From Halorubrum salinum (lineage in GTDB: Archaea; Halobacteriota; Halobacteria; Halobacteriales; Haloferacaceae): a stretch of DNA of 64,000 nt. The translations under genes and the position numbers were made by a program. Location: assembly GCF_024494575.1 (NCBI RefSeq), contig NZ_JANHDO010000001.1, positions 248,001 through 312,000 on the forward strand. The letters run 5' to 3'. The notes under the pieces were generated by a model. The model had not been told where the DNA came from. It did not search any database and worked only from the letters and a program-made list of their open reading frames with translations. Shown here one piece after another: positions 1-9,118 of this stretch. Each line of letters begins with the position of its first letter. Within the stretch, counting starts at the first letter, position 1.

Positions 1-571
1 TCGACCACGCCTCCATCGTCTCTATCGCCATCTCGGTGTCGGCGGCGCGGGTCAGAACCGACCCGAGCGCGAAGGCGGCCGCCGCGAGCAACACGAGGAA
101 CTTGGCGACGGTGCCGCTACCGGTCAGGTTCGCCGGGTCGGGCGCGGCGAGGACGACTGCGCCGGCGAGTCCGACGAGCAGGCCGACGACGCCGACGGCG
201 GTCAGCCGCTCCGAGGGGAGAAACGCCCGTGCGAACGCCGTCGTCAGGACGGGCGAGAGGCTGACGATCACGGCCGCGACGGCGCTCGTCACGGCCGGGT
301 CGCTCTCGCCGACGAACAGGAACGCGTGGTACGCGGCGATGATGAGCGTCGCGCCGACCGCGACGACGCTCCACTCGTCGCGGCCCCGGGGGAGCGGGTC
401 GTCGACGGCGTAGGCCGCGTACGCGAGCATCACCACGCCGGCGACGTCGAAGCGGAAGGCGGCGAACAACACCGGCGGGAAGTACGCCAGCCCGGCGTTG
501 ATCGCCATGAACGCCGATCCCCAGACGGCGGCGAGGACGAGGAACAACGAGAGGGTCCGTAGTCGGCTCAC
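1..571 (-). CDS. EamA/DMT-family transporter, C-terminus cut by window edge
   Basis: This is the N-terminal part of a drug/metabolite-type membrane exporter; it runs off the left edge and the last helices are missing. Reading leftward from a GTG at 571 gives a hydrophobic protein opening with SRLRTLSLFLVLAAVWGSAF, typical of the first EamA helix. Several further hydrophobic stretches follow, including a segment with SDPAVTSAVAAVIVSLSPVL, the usual end of the first EamA repeat. About 190 residues are visible. The transported substrate cannot be told from sequence. The next gene to the right is also leftward and ends at 631, so the two may share a transcript, but the 59-bp gap does not prove this. 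Confidence 0.8.
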   Translation of the reverse strand, partial: MSRLRTLSLFLVLAAVWGSAFMAINAGLAYFPPVLFAAFRFDVAGVVMLAYAAYAVDDPLPRGRDEWSVVAVGATLIIAAYHAFLFVGESDPAVTSAVAAVIVSLSPVLTTAFARAFLPSERLTAVGVVGLLVGLAGAVVLAAPDPANLTGSGTVAKFLVLLAAAAFALGSVLTRAADTEMAIETMEAWS

Positions 572-630
572 GTCGGCTCTCTCCCGGGAGCGGGCCAAAA
601 GGTTCCGGAAGCGGCTCGGTCTGCTGACGC

Positions 631-1314
631 CTACCGGATCCGGTAGCGGTCCGGACCGTCGTCGCCGCCGGCCTCGCGGGCGACCACGCCGACGTCGGCG
701 AGACGGGCGAGCGCGTCGGCGACGGTGCGCTCGCGAGCGCCGACCTCCTCGGCGACGGCGGCGGGCGTGCCGTCCGTCTCGACCAGCGCCGCGAGCACCG
801 CGGCGAAAAATCGGCTGTCGGCCTCGGTCCCGAGCCGGTCGTCGATCCGCGAGAGCGTGTCCTCGACGCGCCCCTGTACCCACCGCTGAGCCAGCGAAAG
901 CTCCCGGTCGAGGTCTTGGAGGCGAGAGAACTCGTCCGCGAGGTCGGCCAGATCGGTCGTCGGTCCGACGCCCGAGCCGTCGGGGAGTTCGATCGAGAGA
1001 TGCGGACACCGTCCGGACATGTCGAGGCTGCTCTTCGCGGGGTACGCGCTCTTCGCGCCGAAGCCGTAGGGGGAGACGCTCACCTCCAGCCTGAGGCTGC
1101 GCGTAATCCTGAAGTATTTGCGGCGTTGGTCGTCGGTCGTCGACTCGATCAGGCCGGCCTCCTCCAGCTTCCGCAGGTGGTCGATCACCGCCTTGGGGCT
1201 CACGTCGAGGTACTCCGAGATCTCCGTGACGTAGCAGGGCTTGGTGGCGAGTAGCCGGAGGATGCGCCGCCGGTTCTCGTTGCCGAGGAGATCGAGCAGT
1301 ACCGCGGAGTCCAT
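631..1314 (-). CDS. ArsR-like winged-helix transcriptional regulator
   Basis: This is a 227-residue cytosolic DNA-binding protein. Residues about 4-65 form a winged helix: a helix containing LLGNENRRRILRLL, then YVTEISEYLDVSPKAVIDHL as the recognition region and a wing ending in RKYFRIT. The middle (about 66-110) contains a cysteine and histidine near SGRCPHLSIEL. The C-terminal third looks like a second small HTH (about 185-225). The ATG at 1314 is chosen because the winged helix starts there; the reading frame stays open further upstream but that part is antisense to gpmI. The gene is divergent from gpmI with 135 bp between them, so it could regulate itself and gpmI. The ligand is unknown. 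Confidence 0.82.
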   Translation of the reverse strand: MDSAVLLDLLGNENRRRILRLLATKPCYVTEISEYLDVSPKAVIDHLRKLEEAGLIESTTDDQRRKYFRITRSLRLEVSVSPYGFGAKSAYPAKSSLDMSGRCPHLSIELPDGSGVGPTTDLADLADEFSRLQDLDRELSLAQRWVQGRVEDTLSRIDDRLGTEADSRFFAAVLAALVETDGTPAAVAEEVGARERTVADALARLADVGVVAREAGGDDGPDRYRIR

Positions 1315-1423
1315 TAACGTATGGTTAGCGTCGAGTGCTGATAAGGCTGACTTCCCGGCGGCGTCGCGCCGGTCGCGGTCCTCGCCTCGCCTCCCGGCCG
1401 TCGCGGTCGGTAGCGAAGGGTAA

Positions 1424-1442
1424 TTACCCCGTCGCGGGGTAA
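1424..1442. promoter_or_regulatory. 19-bp palindrome at the gpmI start, candidate operator
   Basis: TTACCCCG-TCG-CGGGGTAA is a perfect 8-bp inverted repeat with a 3-bp spacer. It ends 7 bp before the gpmI ATG at 1450. The overlapping TAATTA (1421-1426) sits about 25-29 bp before the ATG and could be the TATA element of a leaderless transcript. A protein bound here would cover the promoter and start site. The divergent HTH gene at 631-1314 is an obvious candidate binder, but this is inference. Confidence 0.5.
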
Positions 1443-1449
1443 CGCGTCC

Positions 1450-3063
1450 ATGGAGACGGCGCTCATCATTCTCGACGGTTGGGGGCTCGGCGCGGGTGCT
1501 GACGGCGGTTCGGACGCGACCGACGGCGACCGGTCGACCGGCGGCGGCGCCACGGAGACGGACGACGCGGTGACCGCAGACCCCTCGGGACGCCCGCCGG
1601 GTCGGGACGCGGTCGCGGCCGCTGAGACGCCGACGTTCGACGCGGCGACCGAGCGCGGGGCCGACGGCCGCCTCGTCGTCCACGGCCGCCGGGTCGGCCT
1701 GCCGGAGGGCCAGATGGGGAACTCCGAGGTCGGCCACCTCAACATCGGCGCGGGACGGGTCGTCAAGCAGGCGTACACGCGGATCTCCGACGCGCTCTCC
1801 GAGGGGTCGCTCTCCGACAACGACGCGATCGCGGCGGCGTTCGACCACGCCGCCGGGACCGGCGGACGAGTCCACTTCATGGGGCTCGTCTCCGACGGCG
1901 GCGTCCACTCCGACGTGGAACACCTGCTCGCGCTCATCGACGCGGCGGCCGACGCCGGCGTCCCGGCGACCACGCACGCGTTCACCGACGGGCGCGACAC
2001 CGCCCCGGAGATCGCAGACGGGTTCCTCGGCGACGTGACGAAAAGAGCCGACGAGCGCGGGACCGGCCACGTCGCGACCGTCACGGGTCGGTACCACGCG
2101 ATGGACCGCGACGAGAACTGGGAGCGCACGAAGAAGGCGTACGACGCCATCGTCGAGCGCGAGGCGCCACATGAGGCCGACAGTGCGGTCGCGGCCGCCG
2201 AGGAGGCGCACGCCCGCGGCGAGACGGACGAGTTCGTCGAGCCGACGCTCGTCGCCGACGAGCCCGGCCTCGACGACGGCGACGCGGTCGTCTTCTTCAA
2301 TTTTCGGGCCGACCGCGCCCGCCAGCTCGTCCGGATGCTCACCGACACGCGACCGGCGTGGGCGTTCGACCTCGACCAGCCCGAGGTCCGGCTGACGACG
2401 ATGACCGAGTACGACGAGACGTTCGAGTTTCCGGTCGCCTTCCCGCCGCAACAGCCGGCGAACACGGTCGGCGAGGTCGTCTCCGAGGCCGGCTTGACCC
2501 AGCTTCGAACCGCCGAGTCGGAGAAGTACCCGCACGTGACGTACTTCCTCAACGGCGGCCGCGAGGTGGAGTTCGCGGGCGAGATGCGAACGATAGTCGA
2601 GAGCCCGGACGTGCCGACCTACGACGAGGAGCCGGCGATGTCGGCCGAGGAACTCACCGACGAGGCGGTCGCGACGATCGAGACCGACGACCCGGACTTG
2701 GTCGTCCTCAACTACGCCAACCCCGACATGGTGGGCCACACCGGCGACTTCGACGCCGCGGTCGAGGCGGTCGAGGCGGTCGACGAACAGCTCGGCCGGC
2801 TCCTCGACGCGATCGCCGACGCGGGCGGCCACGCGGTCGTCACGGCCGACCACGGCAACGCCGACGACATGGGGACGCCGGAGGACCCCCACACCGCCCA
2901 CACGTTCAACCCCGTCCCGGTCGTCTACCTGACGCCCGACGGCGACGGCGGCGGGACCGAGATCCGCGACGACGGCTCGCTGTGTGATATCGCGCCCACT
3001 CTGCTCGACCTGATCGGTCTCGACCTGCCCCCCGAGATGACGGGGGAGAGCCTCTTGGACTAG
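1450..3063 (+). CDS. gpmI: 2,3-bisphosphoglycerate-independent phosphoglycerate mutase
   Basis: This enzyme interconverts 3-phosphoglycerate and 2-phosphoglycerate in glycolysis and gluconeogenesis, using two metal ions and a phosphoserine intermediate. The alkaline-phosphatase-fold signatures are all present: LILDGWG-type opening with metal-binding Asp9, the catalytic serine in MGNSEVGHLN (Ser92), NYANPDMVGHTG, and VTADHGNADDMG near the C-terminus. It has 537 residues. Residues about 14-50 are an extra Gly/Asp/Ser/Thr-rich loop between WGLG and GRDAVAAAETP, where the family normally has only a few residues. It stands alone, divergent from the HTH regulator at 631-1314. Confidence 0.96.
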   Translation: METALIILDGWGLGAGADGGSDATDGDRSTGGGATETDDAVTADPSGRPPGRDAVAAAETPTFDAATERGADGRLVVHGRRVGLPEGQMGNSEVGHLNIGAGRVVKQAYTRISDALSEGSLSDNDAIAAAFDHAAGTGGRVHFMGLVSDGGVHSDVEHLLALIDAAADAGVPATTHAFTDGRDTAPEIADGFLGDVTKRADERGTGHVATVTGRYHAMDRDENWERTKKAYDAIVEREAPHEADSAVAAAEEAHARGETDEFVEPTLVADEPGLDDGDAVVFFNFRADRARQLVRMLTDTRPAWAFDLDQPEVRLTTMTEYDETFEFPVAFPPQQPANTVGEVVSEAGLTQLRTAESEKYPHVTYFLNGGREVEFAGEMRTIVESPDVPTYDEEPAMSAEELTDEAVATIETDDPDLVVLNYANPDMVGHTGDFDAAVEAVEAVDEQLGRLLDAIADAGGHAVVTADHGNADDMGTPEDPHTAHTFNPVPVVYLTPDGDGGGTEIRDDGSLCDIAPTLLDLIGLDLPPEMTGESLLD

Positions 3064-3113
3064 CGAGCGGGAATCGCCGAAAGCCAAAAGCCCGCACGGC
3101 GCTCACTCGCGGT

Positions 3114-4016
3114 ATGAACGAGCCCGGCACCGAGGGCGTGCTGTTGGACCAGGAGACGCTCCACGATCGGCTCGACGACGCGCCGGAGTGGCTCCAAGCC
3201 CACTACCGGACCTTCCGCGAGTCGATGCTCGGCGAGCGCGACGGCTCGCCGTTCCCCTGTTACTTCGGGATCGAAGTCGAGCGGAACGGCGAGATGCTCT
3301 ACGCCGCCTGCGAGTCGACGACGGACCCGGCGGCGCTGCTCCGACTCCGCGACACGCTCGTCGAGTACCTCGACGCCTACCCCGACCACGCCGACCGCGC
3401 GCCGCTCGCGGTGTTCTTCCGTCCGCCGGCGGACGACGCGGGAGAGGCGCACTACCACGAGCGGCTCTGGCACGTCTTGGAGTTCCTCCACGTCCACGAC
3501 CCCGAGCCGTGGCCGGAATCGATCCCGACAGACCCGGACGACCCCCACTGGGAGTTCTGCTTCGGCGGCGAGCCGCTCTTCCCCACGTCGCGAGCGCCGT
3601 TTTACGACGACCGGAAGAGCCGGTACTCGCCGGTCGGCCTCGAGATCACCTTCCAGCCTCGGGCCGTCTTCGAGGGAATCACCGCAGACACGGCGGCGGG
3701 TCAGCAGGCACGCGAGACGATCCGCGAGCGCATGAGCGAGTACGACGGCGTCTGCCCGCACGCCGATCTGGGCGACTGGGGCGTCGAGGGCGACCGCGAG
3801 TGGACGCAGTACCTGTTCCGCGAGGACGAGGACGCGAGCCCGGACGCCTGCCCGCTGGAGCCGACCCGCGAGCACCCAAAGGTACCGGACGACCTGCTCG
3901 AAGCCGGCGCGTGGCGCGCGTTCGCCGGGAGCGACGGCCGCGGTTCGGCGGCCGGTTCCGGGCGGTCCGATGCGGGCGGCGACGCGGCCGTCACGTCCGG
4001 ACTCGGCGATGACTGA
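3114..4016 (+). CDS. YqcI/YcgG-family protein of unknown function
   Basis: This is a 300-residue cytosolic protein that I assign to the YqcI/YcgG family from its pattern: [11 protein letters not shown] near residue 42, a central [25 protein letters not shown] near 145, and a C-terminal C-x-L-P-type region ending in a Gly/Ser/Asp-rich tail. The biochemical role of the family is not established. It starts 50 bp after gpmI. It ends in an 8-bp overlap with the following isochorismatase-type gene, so the two are probably translationally coupled. Confidence 0.8.
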   Translation: MNEPGTEGVLLDQETLHDRLDDAPEWLQAHYRTFRESMLGERDGSPFPCYFGIEVERNGEMLYAACESTTDPAALLRLRDTLVEYLDAYPDHADRAPLAVFFRPPADDAGEAHYHERLWHVLEFLHVHDPEPWPESIPTDPDDPHWEFCFGGEPLFPTSRAPFYDDRKSRYSPVGLEITFQPRAVFEGITADTAAGQQARETIRERMSEYDGVCPHADLGDWGVEGDREWTQYLFREDEDASPDACPLEPTREHPKVPDDLLEAGAWRAFAGSDGRGSAAGSGRSDAGGDAAVTSGLGDD

Positions 4017-4566
4017 GCGGCTTCCGGACGAAGCGGTCCTCCTCCTCGTCGACTTCCAGACCGGCTTCGACGAGCCGGAGTGGGGCGAGCGTAACAACCC
4101 CGACGCGGAGGCGGTCGCCGCCGCGCTGCTCGGCCGGTGGCGCGCCGACGGTCGCCCGGTCGCCCACGTTCGGCACGCGTCGACGGAGCCGGACTCGCCG
4201 CTCCGCCCCGACGAGCCGGGGTTCGCGTGGAAGCCGGAGACGGCCCCGGTCGAGGGCGAGGCGACGTTCGAGAAGTCGGTCAACGGCGCGTTCCTCGGGA
4301 CCGGCCTCGACGGCTGGCTGACCGAGCGGGGGTACGGCTCGCTCGTCGTCTGCGGGCTCACCACCGACCACTGCGTCTCGACGACGGTTCGGACGGCCGA
4401 AAACCGCGGCTACGACGTGACGGTCGTCGCCGACGCGACCGCGACGCACGCCCGCGAGAGACACGACGGCGGCCGGATCGACCCCGAGACCTCACACCGC
4501 GTCGCGCTCGCGCACCTGCGCGGCGAGTTCGCGACGGTCGCGGAGAGCGCGACGCTTCTGGACTGA
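4009..4566 (+). CDS. Isochorismatase-family cysteine hydrolase
   Basis: This is a 185-residue soluble hydrolase of the isochorismatase/nicotinamidase fold. The catalytic triad is visible: Asp15 in [10 protein letters not shown], Lys89 in [11 protein letters not shown], and the nucleophile Cys122 in [13 protein letters not shown], preceded by the usual turn. Members hydrolyse amides or vinyl ethers (nicotinamide, isochorismate, ureas); the substrate cannot be chosen here. The ATG at 4009 overlaps the last codons of the YqcI-like gene by 8 bp, which suggests coupled translation and perhaps a shared pathway. Confidence 0.9.
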   Translation: MTERLPDEAVLLLVDFQTGFDEPEWGERNNPDAEAVAAALLGRWRADGRPVAHVRHASTEPDSPLRPDEPGFAWKPETAPVEGEATFEKSVNGAFLGTGLDGWLTERGYGSLVVCGLTTDHCVSTTVRTAENRGYDVTVVADATATHARERHDGGRIDPETSHRVALAHLRGEFATVAESATLLD

Positions 4567-4631
4567 CTGAATGCGAAATCGACGCGCGCTCGACCCGCAC
4601 GCTTTTGCCGTCTGCCCGCCGTGTCGTAGGT

Positions 4632-5621
4632 ATGCAACGCGGCCGGCGGAAACCGGACTGGCTGAAGTCGCGTCCCCCCTCGGGGAGCCGGTTCACGGAG
4701 ATCAAAGCCAGCCTCCGCGAGCGCGACCTCCACACCGTCTGTGAGGAGGCCAACTGCCCGAACATGGGCGAGTGTTGGTCGGGCGGCGCGAACGCGCCGC
4801 CGAACGACGAGGCGGCCGACGCCGCCGAGAGTGGCGCGAACGGCCCCGGAACCGCGACGTTCATGCTGATGGGCGACCGCTGCTCGCGCGGTTGTAACTT
4901 CTGTGACGTCGAGACCGGCGGGATGGAGCCGCTCGACCCCGACGAGCCCGAAAACGTCGCTGACGCGGTCGCGGAGATCGGCCTCGATTACGTCGTCTTG
5001 ACGTCAGTCGACCGCGACGACCTCGCCGACGGCGGGTCGGCGCACTTCGCCGAGACGATCCGCGCCATCAAACGGCGCGACCCGGAGATCCTCGTAGAGA
5101 CGCTGATCCCTGATTTCCAAGGCGACCCGGAGGCCGTCCGCCGGATCGTCGACGCCGGCCCCGACGTGATCGCCCACAACGTGGAGACGGTAGAGCGGCT
5201 TCAGTGGCCGGTCCGGGACCGGCGGGCCGACTACGAGCAGTCGCTCGCCGTGCTCGATCGTATCGACCGCGAGTCCGACGTCCACACGAAGACCAGCCTC
5301 ATGCTCGGCGTCGGCGAGTACGACCACGAGGTGTACCGCACGCTCGGCGACCTCCGGGAGGTCGGCGTCGACATCGTCACCTTCGGGCAGTACCTCCAGC
5401 CGTCGCGCTCGCACCTCGACGTGTTCGAGTACGTCCACCCGGACGTCTTCGAGACGTGGCGCGCGGTCGCCGAGTCGGAGTTCGACTTCCTCTACTGCGC
5501 GTCCGGTCCCATGGTTCGCTCCTCGTACAAGGCCGGCGAGCTGTTCGTCGAGGCGCTGCTGCGAGACGGGCGCTCGGCGACGGACGCGCGGCGGCGAGCG
5601 CGGGCCGCCGGCGGCGACTGA
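4632..5621 (+). CDS. lipA: Lipoyl synthase (radical SAM)
   Basis: This enzyme inserts two sulfurs into octanoyl groups bound to lipoyl domains of 2-oxoacid dehydrogenases or the glycine cleavage H protein. It has 329 residues. The auxiliary iron-sulfur site is C-x4-C-x5-C (Cys37, Cys42, Cys48), and the radical SAM site is CSRGCNFC (Cys84, Cys88, Cys91). The C-terminal GPMVRSSYKAGE carries the serine that ligates the auxiliary cluster. Between these, residues about 51-70 (GGANAPPNDEAADAAES) are an acidic insertion not usual in bacterial LipA. The ATG at 4632 gives the family-typical start RRKPDWLK. No lipoate-protein ligase or LipB is next to it. Confidence 0.96.
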   Translation: MQRGRRKPDWLKSRPPSGSRFTEIKASLRERDLHTVCEEANCPNMGECWSGGANAPPNDEAADAAESGANGPGTATFMLMGDRCSRGCNFCDVETGGMEPLDPDEPENVADAVAEIGLDYVVLTSVDRDDLADGGSAHFAETIRAIKRRDPEILVETLIPDFQGDPEAVRRIVDAGPDVIAHNVETVERLQWPVRDRRADYEQSLAVLDRIDRESDVHTKTSLMLGVGEYDHEVYRTLGDLREVGVDIVTFGQYLQPSRSHLDVFEYVHPDVFETWRAVAESEFDFLYCASGPMVRSSYKAGELFVEALLRDGRSATDARRRARAAGGD

Positions 5622-5714
5622 CGGCGGAACGCCGAAGCAGTCGGGAACCGGTCGCGGCGCACGACATCCCCCGGCTGGCTGACGATTTCGCCCCGCACGC
5701 TCCTCGAAACAGCG

Positions 5715-5723
5715 AATTATTTA
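5715..5723 (+). promoter_or_regulatory. TATA-like box before livH
   Basis: AATTATTTA is the only AT-rich stretch in the gap between lipA and livH. It lies about 43 bp before the ATG at 5762, so transcription would start near 5745-5750 with a short leader. This is the only plausible promoter for the whole livHMGF set, because the later genes overlap each other. Confidence 0.5.
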
Positions 5724-5761
5724 CCTCTCGGTGTCTGAGCCTGCGTCAGTGAGACGCACAC

Positions 5762-6883
5762 ATGGGAACAACTGAATCGTCACTGGTCGACACGGTGCGG
5801 GCCAGACCGGGGCTCCTCCTCGTCGCGGTCCTCGGCGGCCTGCTCCTCGTCGACCTCCTCGCGAAGCTCGCGGGGGTGTCGGTCGGACCGATCGGGGGCG
5901 CGCTCTCCGTCGATCGGTTCCGGTCGAACCTCTGGAGCGGGCTCGTGATCGGGCTCGTGATCGGGCTCGCCGGAATCGGCCTCTCGTTGACGTACAGCAT
6001 CCTCTCGTTCGCGAACTTCTCGCACGGTGACCTCGTCTCCACCGGCGCGTTCACCGGCTGGGGCGTCGCCTTCCTGATCGCCGGCTTCGGCGACGTGCCG
6101 GTGCGAACGCTTCTCTCCGTCCGCGACGCCGGGAGCGCGTCGCCGGGCGACATCGGCGCGCACATCCTCACCACGCCGGGTGCGATACTCGTCGGCCTCG
6201 TCGCCGCGTTCGTCGTCACGGCCGCGGTCGCGCTGGCGCTCGACCGAGCGTTCTACAAACCCATGCGCGACCGCGACGGGATCTCGATTCTGATCGCCTC
6301 CATCGGCGCGGCGCTCATCGTCCGGTACCTGCTCCAGTTCGTTTACGGCTCCGACCGCCGGGGAATCACCGCGAGCGTGGACGCGTCGAACCTCGTCTTC
6401 GGGCCGCTCGGTATCTCGATCGACGCCCACGAACTCACGATCGTCGTGGCGGCGCTCGGGCTGATGCTCGCGATGCACTTCATGCTCCAGCGCACGAAGC
6501 TCGGCACCGCGATGCGCGCGATGGCCGACAACAAGGACCTCGCGCTCATCACCGGGATCCCCGCCGAGCGCGTCGTCACCGCGACGTGGATCATCGGTGG
6601 GGGACTCGCCGGTGCGTCTGGATACCTCTACGTACTGTTACGCGGGACGATCCAGTTCGACTTCGGGTGGCTCCTCCTCCTTCTCATCTTCGCCGCCGTG
6701 ATCCTCGGCGGGATCGGCTCGGTGTACGGCGCGATCGCGGGCGGGCTCGTCATCGGTGTCGTGTTCACCACCTCGACCATCTGGATCCCCTCCGACTTCA
6801 ACCAGGCCGCGGCGTTCGCCGTGATGATCCTCATGCTCCTGTTGCGTCCCGAGGGACTCTTCGGAGGTGTCTCGACCGCATGA
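5762..6883 (+). CDS. livH: Branched-chain amino acid ABC transporter permease (LivH type)
   Basis: This is a 373-residue multi-spanning membrane subunit of a branched-chain amino acid (or related amide) importer. The LivH family signature ILSFANFSHGDL is at about residues 80-91. Later come ALDRAFYKPMRDRDG, a long membrane segment LLLLLIFAAVILGGIGSVYGAIAGG, and a C-terminal LLLRPEGLFG. An extra N-terminal hydrophobic segment (about 18-45) precedes the usual first helix. The stop overlaps the next start as ATGA, so livH and livM are translationally coupled. Confidence 0.92.
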   Translation: MGTTESSLVDTVRARPGLLLVAVLGGLLLVDLLAKLAGVSVGPIGGALSVDRFRSNLWSGLVIGLVIGLAGIGLSLTYSILSFANFSHGDLVSTGAFTGWGVAFLIAGFGDVPVRTLLSVRDAGSASPGDIGAHILTTPGAILVGLVAAFVVTAAVALALDRAFYKPMRDRDGISILIASIGAALIVRYLLQFVYGSDRRGITASVDASNLVFGPLGISIDAHELTIVVAALGLMLAMHFMLQRTKLGTAMRAMADNKDLALITGIPAERVVTATWIIGGGLAGASGYLYVLLRGTIQFDFGWLLLLLIFAAVILGGIGSVYGAIAGGLVIGVVFTTSTIWIPSDFNQAAAFAVMILMLLLRPEGLFGGVSTA

Positions 6884-8199
6884 GCGACTCGGACTCACGA
6901 CCCGCTGCCGCCCCCGACAGCGCGCTCGGCGCGCTCACGGACGCCGCGCGCCGCAGCGACCTCGGATTAGTGCTCGGAACGCTCGCCGTCATCTACGCCG
7001 CCGCGACGCTTCTCACCGCCACGAGCGGGCTCAACAGCGTCGTCGGCCTGCTGGAGACGCTGACGTTCCTCGGACTGGTGTACGCGCTCTCCGCGCTCGC
7101 GTTGAACCTCCAGTGGGGCTACACCGGGCTGTTCAACATCGGCGTCGCGGGATTCATGGCCGTCGGCGTCTACACGATGGGGATGGTCGTCAGGTCCCCG
7201 GACCCCGCGTTCGGTCCGCCCGGACTCGGACTCCCGCTTCCCGTCGGCATCCTCGCCGGCACGGGGATGGCCGCGCTGATCGGCGCCGTCGCGGCGCTGC
7301 CGGCGCTGCGGCTCAAGGCCGACTACCTCGCCATCGTCACGCTCGGCCTCTCTGAGATCATCCGGCTCACGCTCCAGTCGAGCGCGTTCGACACTTTCCT
7401 GCGAGAGACGATCGGCGTCGGCACCGGCGGCGGTCGCGGGATGGGGATGCCGGACAACCCCGTTCGCGAGCTGTTCCTCGTCGACGGACAGGCGGGGACG
7501 CCGACCCCGTTCGGCGACCTCGTCTTCGGGATCTTCGGCGACGGGGGGCTCGGCATCGCCCACCCGATACTCATCGGCTGGGGGTACATCGGCGTCCTCG
7601 CCGTCGTCCTCGTCGGCTACTACCTCCTGCTCGAACGCCTCGGGCGTTCACCGTTCGGTCGGGTGCTCAAGGCCATCCGAGAAGACGAGGTCGTCGCCGA
7701 CTCGCTCGGGAAGAACGTGAACCTCGTGAAGATCAAGGTGTTCGTCATCGGCTGTGCGCTGATGGGGCTCGCCGGCATCCTCTGGTTCGGCAGCCAGGGC
7801 AACGTCTCGCCGACGCCGCAGTTCATGCCGCTTCTCACCTTCTACGTCTTCATCGCCGTCATCATCGGCGGCTCCGGCTCGAACGCCGGGTCCGTGATCG
7901 GCGGGCTCGTCTTCGCGGCGGCGCTGTTCGAGGGACCGCGTCGCGTCGGCGGCACGGTTCGCGGGCTGATCGACGCGCAGACGCCGCCGTCGTTCGCCGA
8001 CGCGCTCGTCTCGCTCGACCCGGTCACGCTGCTCGCGTACGCGACCGAAAACATCGCGCCGCTGCAGTTCGTCTTCTTGGGACTCGTGTTGGTGTTCATC
8101 ATCCACCGGCGGCCCGACGGCGTCCTCGGCGACCGGATCGAGACGGCCGCCGCAGTCGACCTCTCGGAGCGACCGAACGGAGGTGAGGCCGATGAGTAG
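6880..8199 (+). CDS. livM: Branched-chain amino acid ABC transporter permease (LivM type)
   Basis: This is the second permease, 439 residues. The family signature LNLQWGYTGLFNIGVAGFM is near residue 75-93, then LRLKADYLAIVTLGLSEIIR, the EAA-like cytoplasmic loop LKAIREDEVVADSLGKNV, and VIIGGSGSNAGSVIGG. The first ~25 residues are a polar Ser/Asp/Ala-rich extension. The ATG at 6880 overlaps the livH stop by 4 bp. The C-terminus HRRPDGVLGDRIE is typical, and the stop overlaps livG by 8 bp. Confidence 0.92.
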   Translation: MSDSDSRPAAAPDSALGALTDAARRSDLGLVLGTLAVIYAAATLLTATSGLNSVVGLLETLTFLGLVYALSALALNLQWGYTGLFNIGVAGFMAVGVYTMGMVVRSPDPAFGPPGLGLPLPVGILAGTGMAALIGAVAALPALRLKADYLAIVTLGLSEIIRLTLQSSAFDTFLRETIGVGTGGGRGMGMPDNPVRELFLVDGQAGTPTPFGDLVFGIFGDGGLGIAHPILIGWGYIGVLAVVLVGYYLLLERLGRSPFGRVLKAIREDEVVADSLGKNVNLVKIKVFVIGCALMGLAGILWFGSQGNVSPTPQFMPLLTFYVFIAVIIGGSGSNAGSVIGGLVFAAALFEGPRRVGGTVRGLIDAQTPPSFADALVSLDPVTLLAYATENIAPLQFVFLGLVLVFIIHRRPDGVLGDRIETAAAVDLSERPNGGEADE

Positions 8200-9118
8200 C
8201 GACTCCAACGGCCCAAGCGACGTGGCGGACGCGGACGTCGCGGAAGTCGCTGACGCTTCGGAGATTGCGGACGCCGCGTCCGGCGGGGAAACGGCAGACG
8301 CGGAGACGCAGGACAGCCCCGTCGAGGAGGCGGCGAAACACACGCCGACGGACGTTCCGCTGCGCGTCGAGGGACTCGTCAAGCAGTTCGGCGGCGTCAC
8401 CGCCGTCGACGGCGCGACCTTCGAGGTCGAACGCGGGAGTCTGACCGGGCTCATCGGTCCGAACGGGGCGGGCAAGTCGACGACGTTCAACTGCATCACG
8501 GGCGTCCACGAGCCGACCGCGGGAACGATCCACTTCGAGGGCGAGGAGATCACGGGGCTCGAACCGTACCAGATCGCCCGGAAAGGTCTCGTTCGAACGT
8601 TCCAGATCGCCCGCGAACTGGAGGAGATGACCGTCTTGGAGAACCTGATGCTCGCGCCGAAAGGGCAGGTCGGTGAGTCGGCGATACGCGCCGTCACGCC
8701 GGGGCTCCGCGGCGAGGTCGTCGAGCAAGAGGAAGCTCTCCGAGAGCGGGCGTGGGAGACGCTCGACTTCTTCGAGATCGACCACCTCGCGACCGAACAC
8801 GCCGGGAACCTCTCGGGAGGCCAGCGCAAGCTCCTGGAGATGGCCCGCGCGCTCATGACGGACCCGGAGATGGTGCTTCTCGACGAGCCGCTCGCGGGCG
8901 TCAACCCGACGCTCGAAGAGAAGCTCCTCGATCGGATCCACGACCTGCGGGCGGACGGCTACACCTTCCTCCTCGTCGAACACGACATGGACGTCATCAT
9001 GGAGAACTGCGAACGCGTCATCGTCATGCACCAGGGCAGCGTTCTCGCCGAGGGGACCGGCGACGAGATACGGAACGACGAGCGCGTCATCGAGGCGTAC
9101 CTGGGGGAAGACATATGA
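8192..9118 (+). CDS. livG: Branched-chain amino acid ABC transporter ATPase (LivG type)
   Basis: This is a cytoplasmic ATP-binding subunit of 308 residues. The Walker A motif GPNGAGKST is at 89-97, the signature LSGGQRKLLEMARALM is near 208-223, and Walker B MVLLDEPLAGVNP follows; the H-loop is in LLVEHDMD. The first ~55 residues are an acidic Ala/Asp/Glu-rich extension before VPLRVEGLVKQFGG, probably disordered. The start overlaps livM by 8 bp and the stop overlaps livF by 4 bp (ATGA). Confidence 0.93.
   Translation: MSSDSNGPSDVADADVAEVADASEIADAASGGETADAETQDSPVEEAAKHTPTDVPLRVEGLVKQFGGVTAVDGATFEVERGSLTGLIGPNGAGKSTTFNCITGVHEPTAGTIHFEGEEITGLEPYQIARKGLVRTFQIARELEEMTVLENLMLAPKGQVGESAIRAVTPGLRGEVVEQEEALRERAWETLDFFEIDHLATEHAGNLSGGQRKLLEMARALMTDPEMVLLDEPLAGVNPTLEEKLLDRIHDLRADGYTFLLVEHDMDVIMENCERVIVMHQGSVLAEGTGDEIRNDERVIEAYLGEDI

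Noticed and set aside
631-3087. Very long leftward open frame (818 codons) covering gpmI in antisense
   Set aside because: Only its last part (from 1314) is a real HTH protein. The rest is antisense to gpmI, whose motifs are complete; it is a GC-rich shadow frame.
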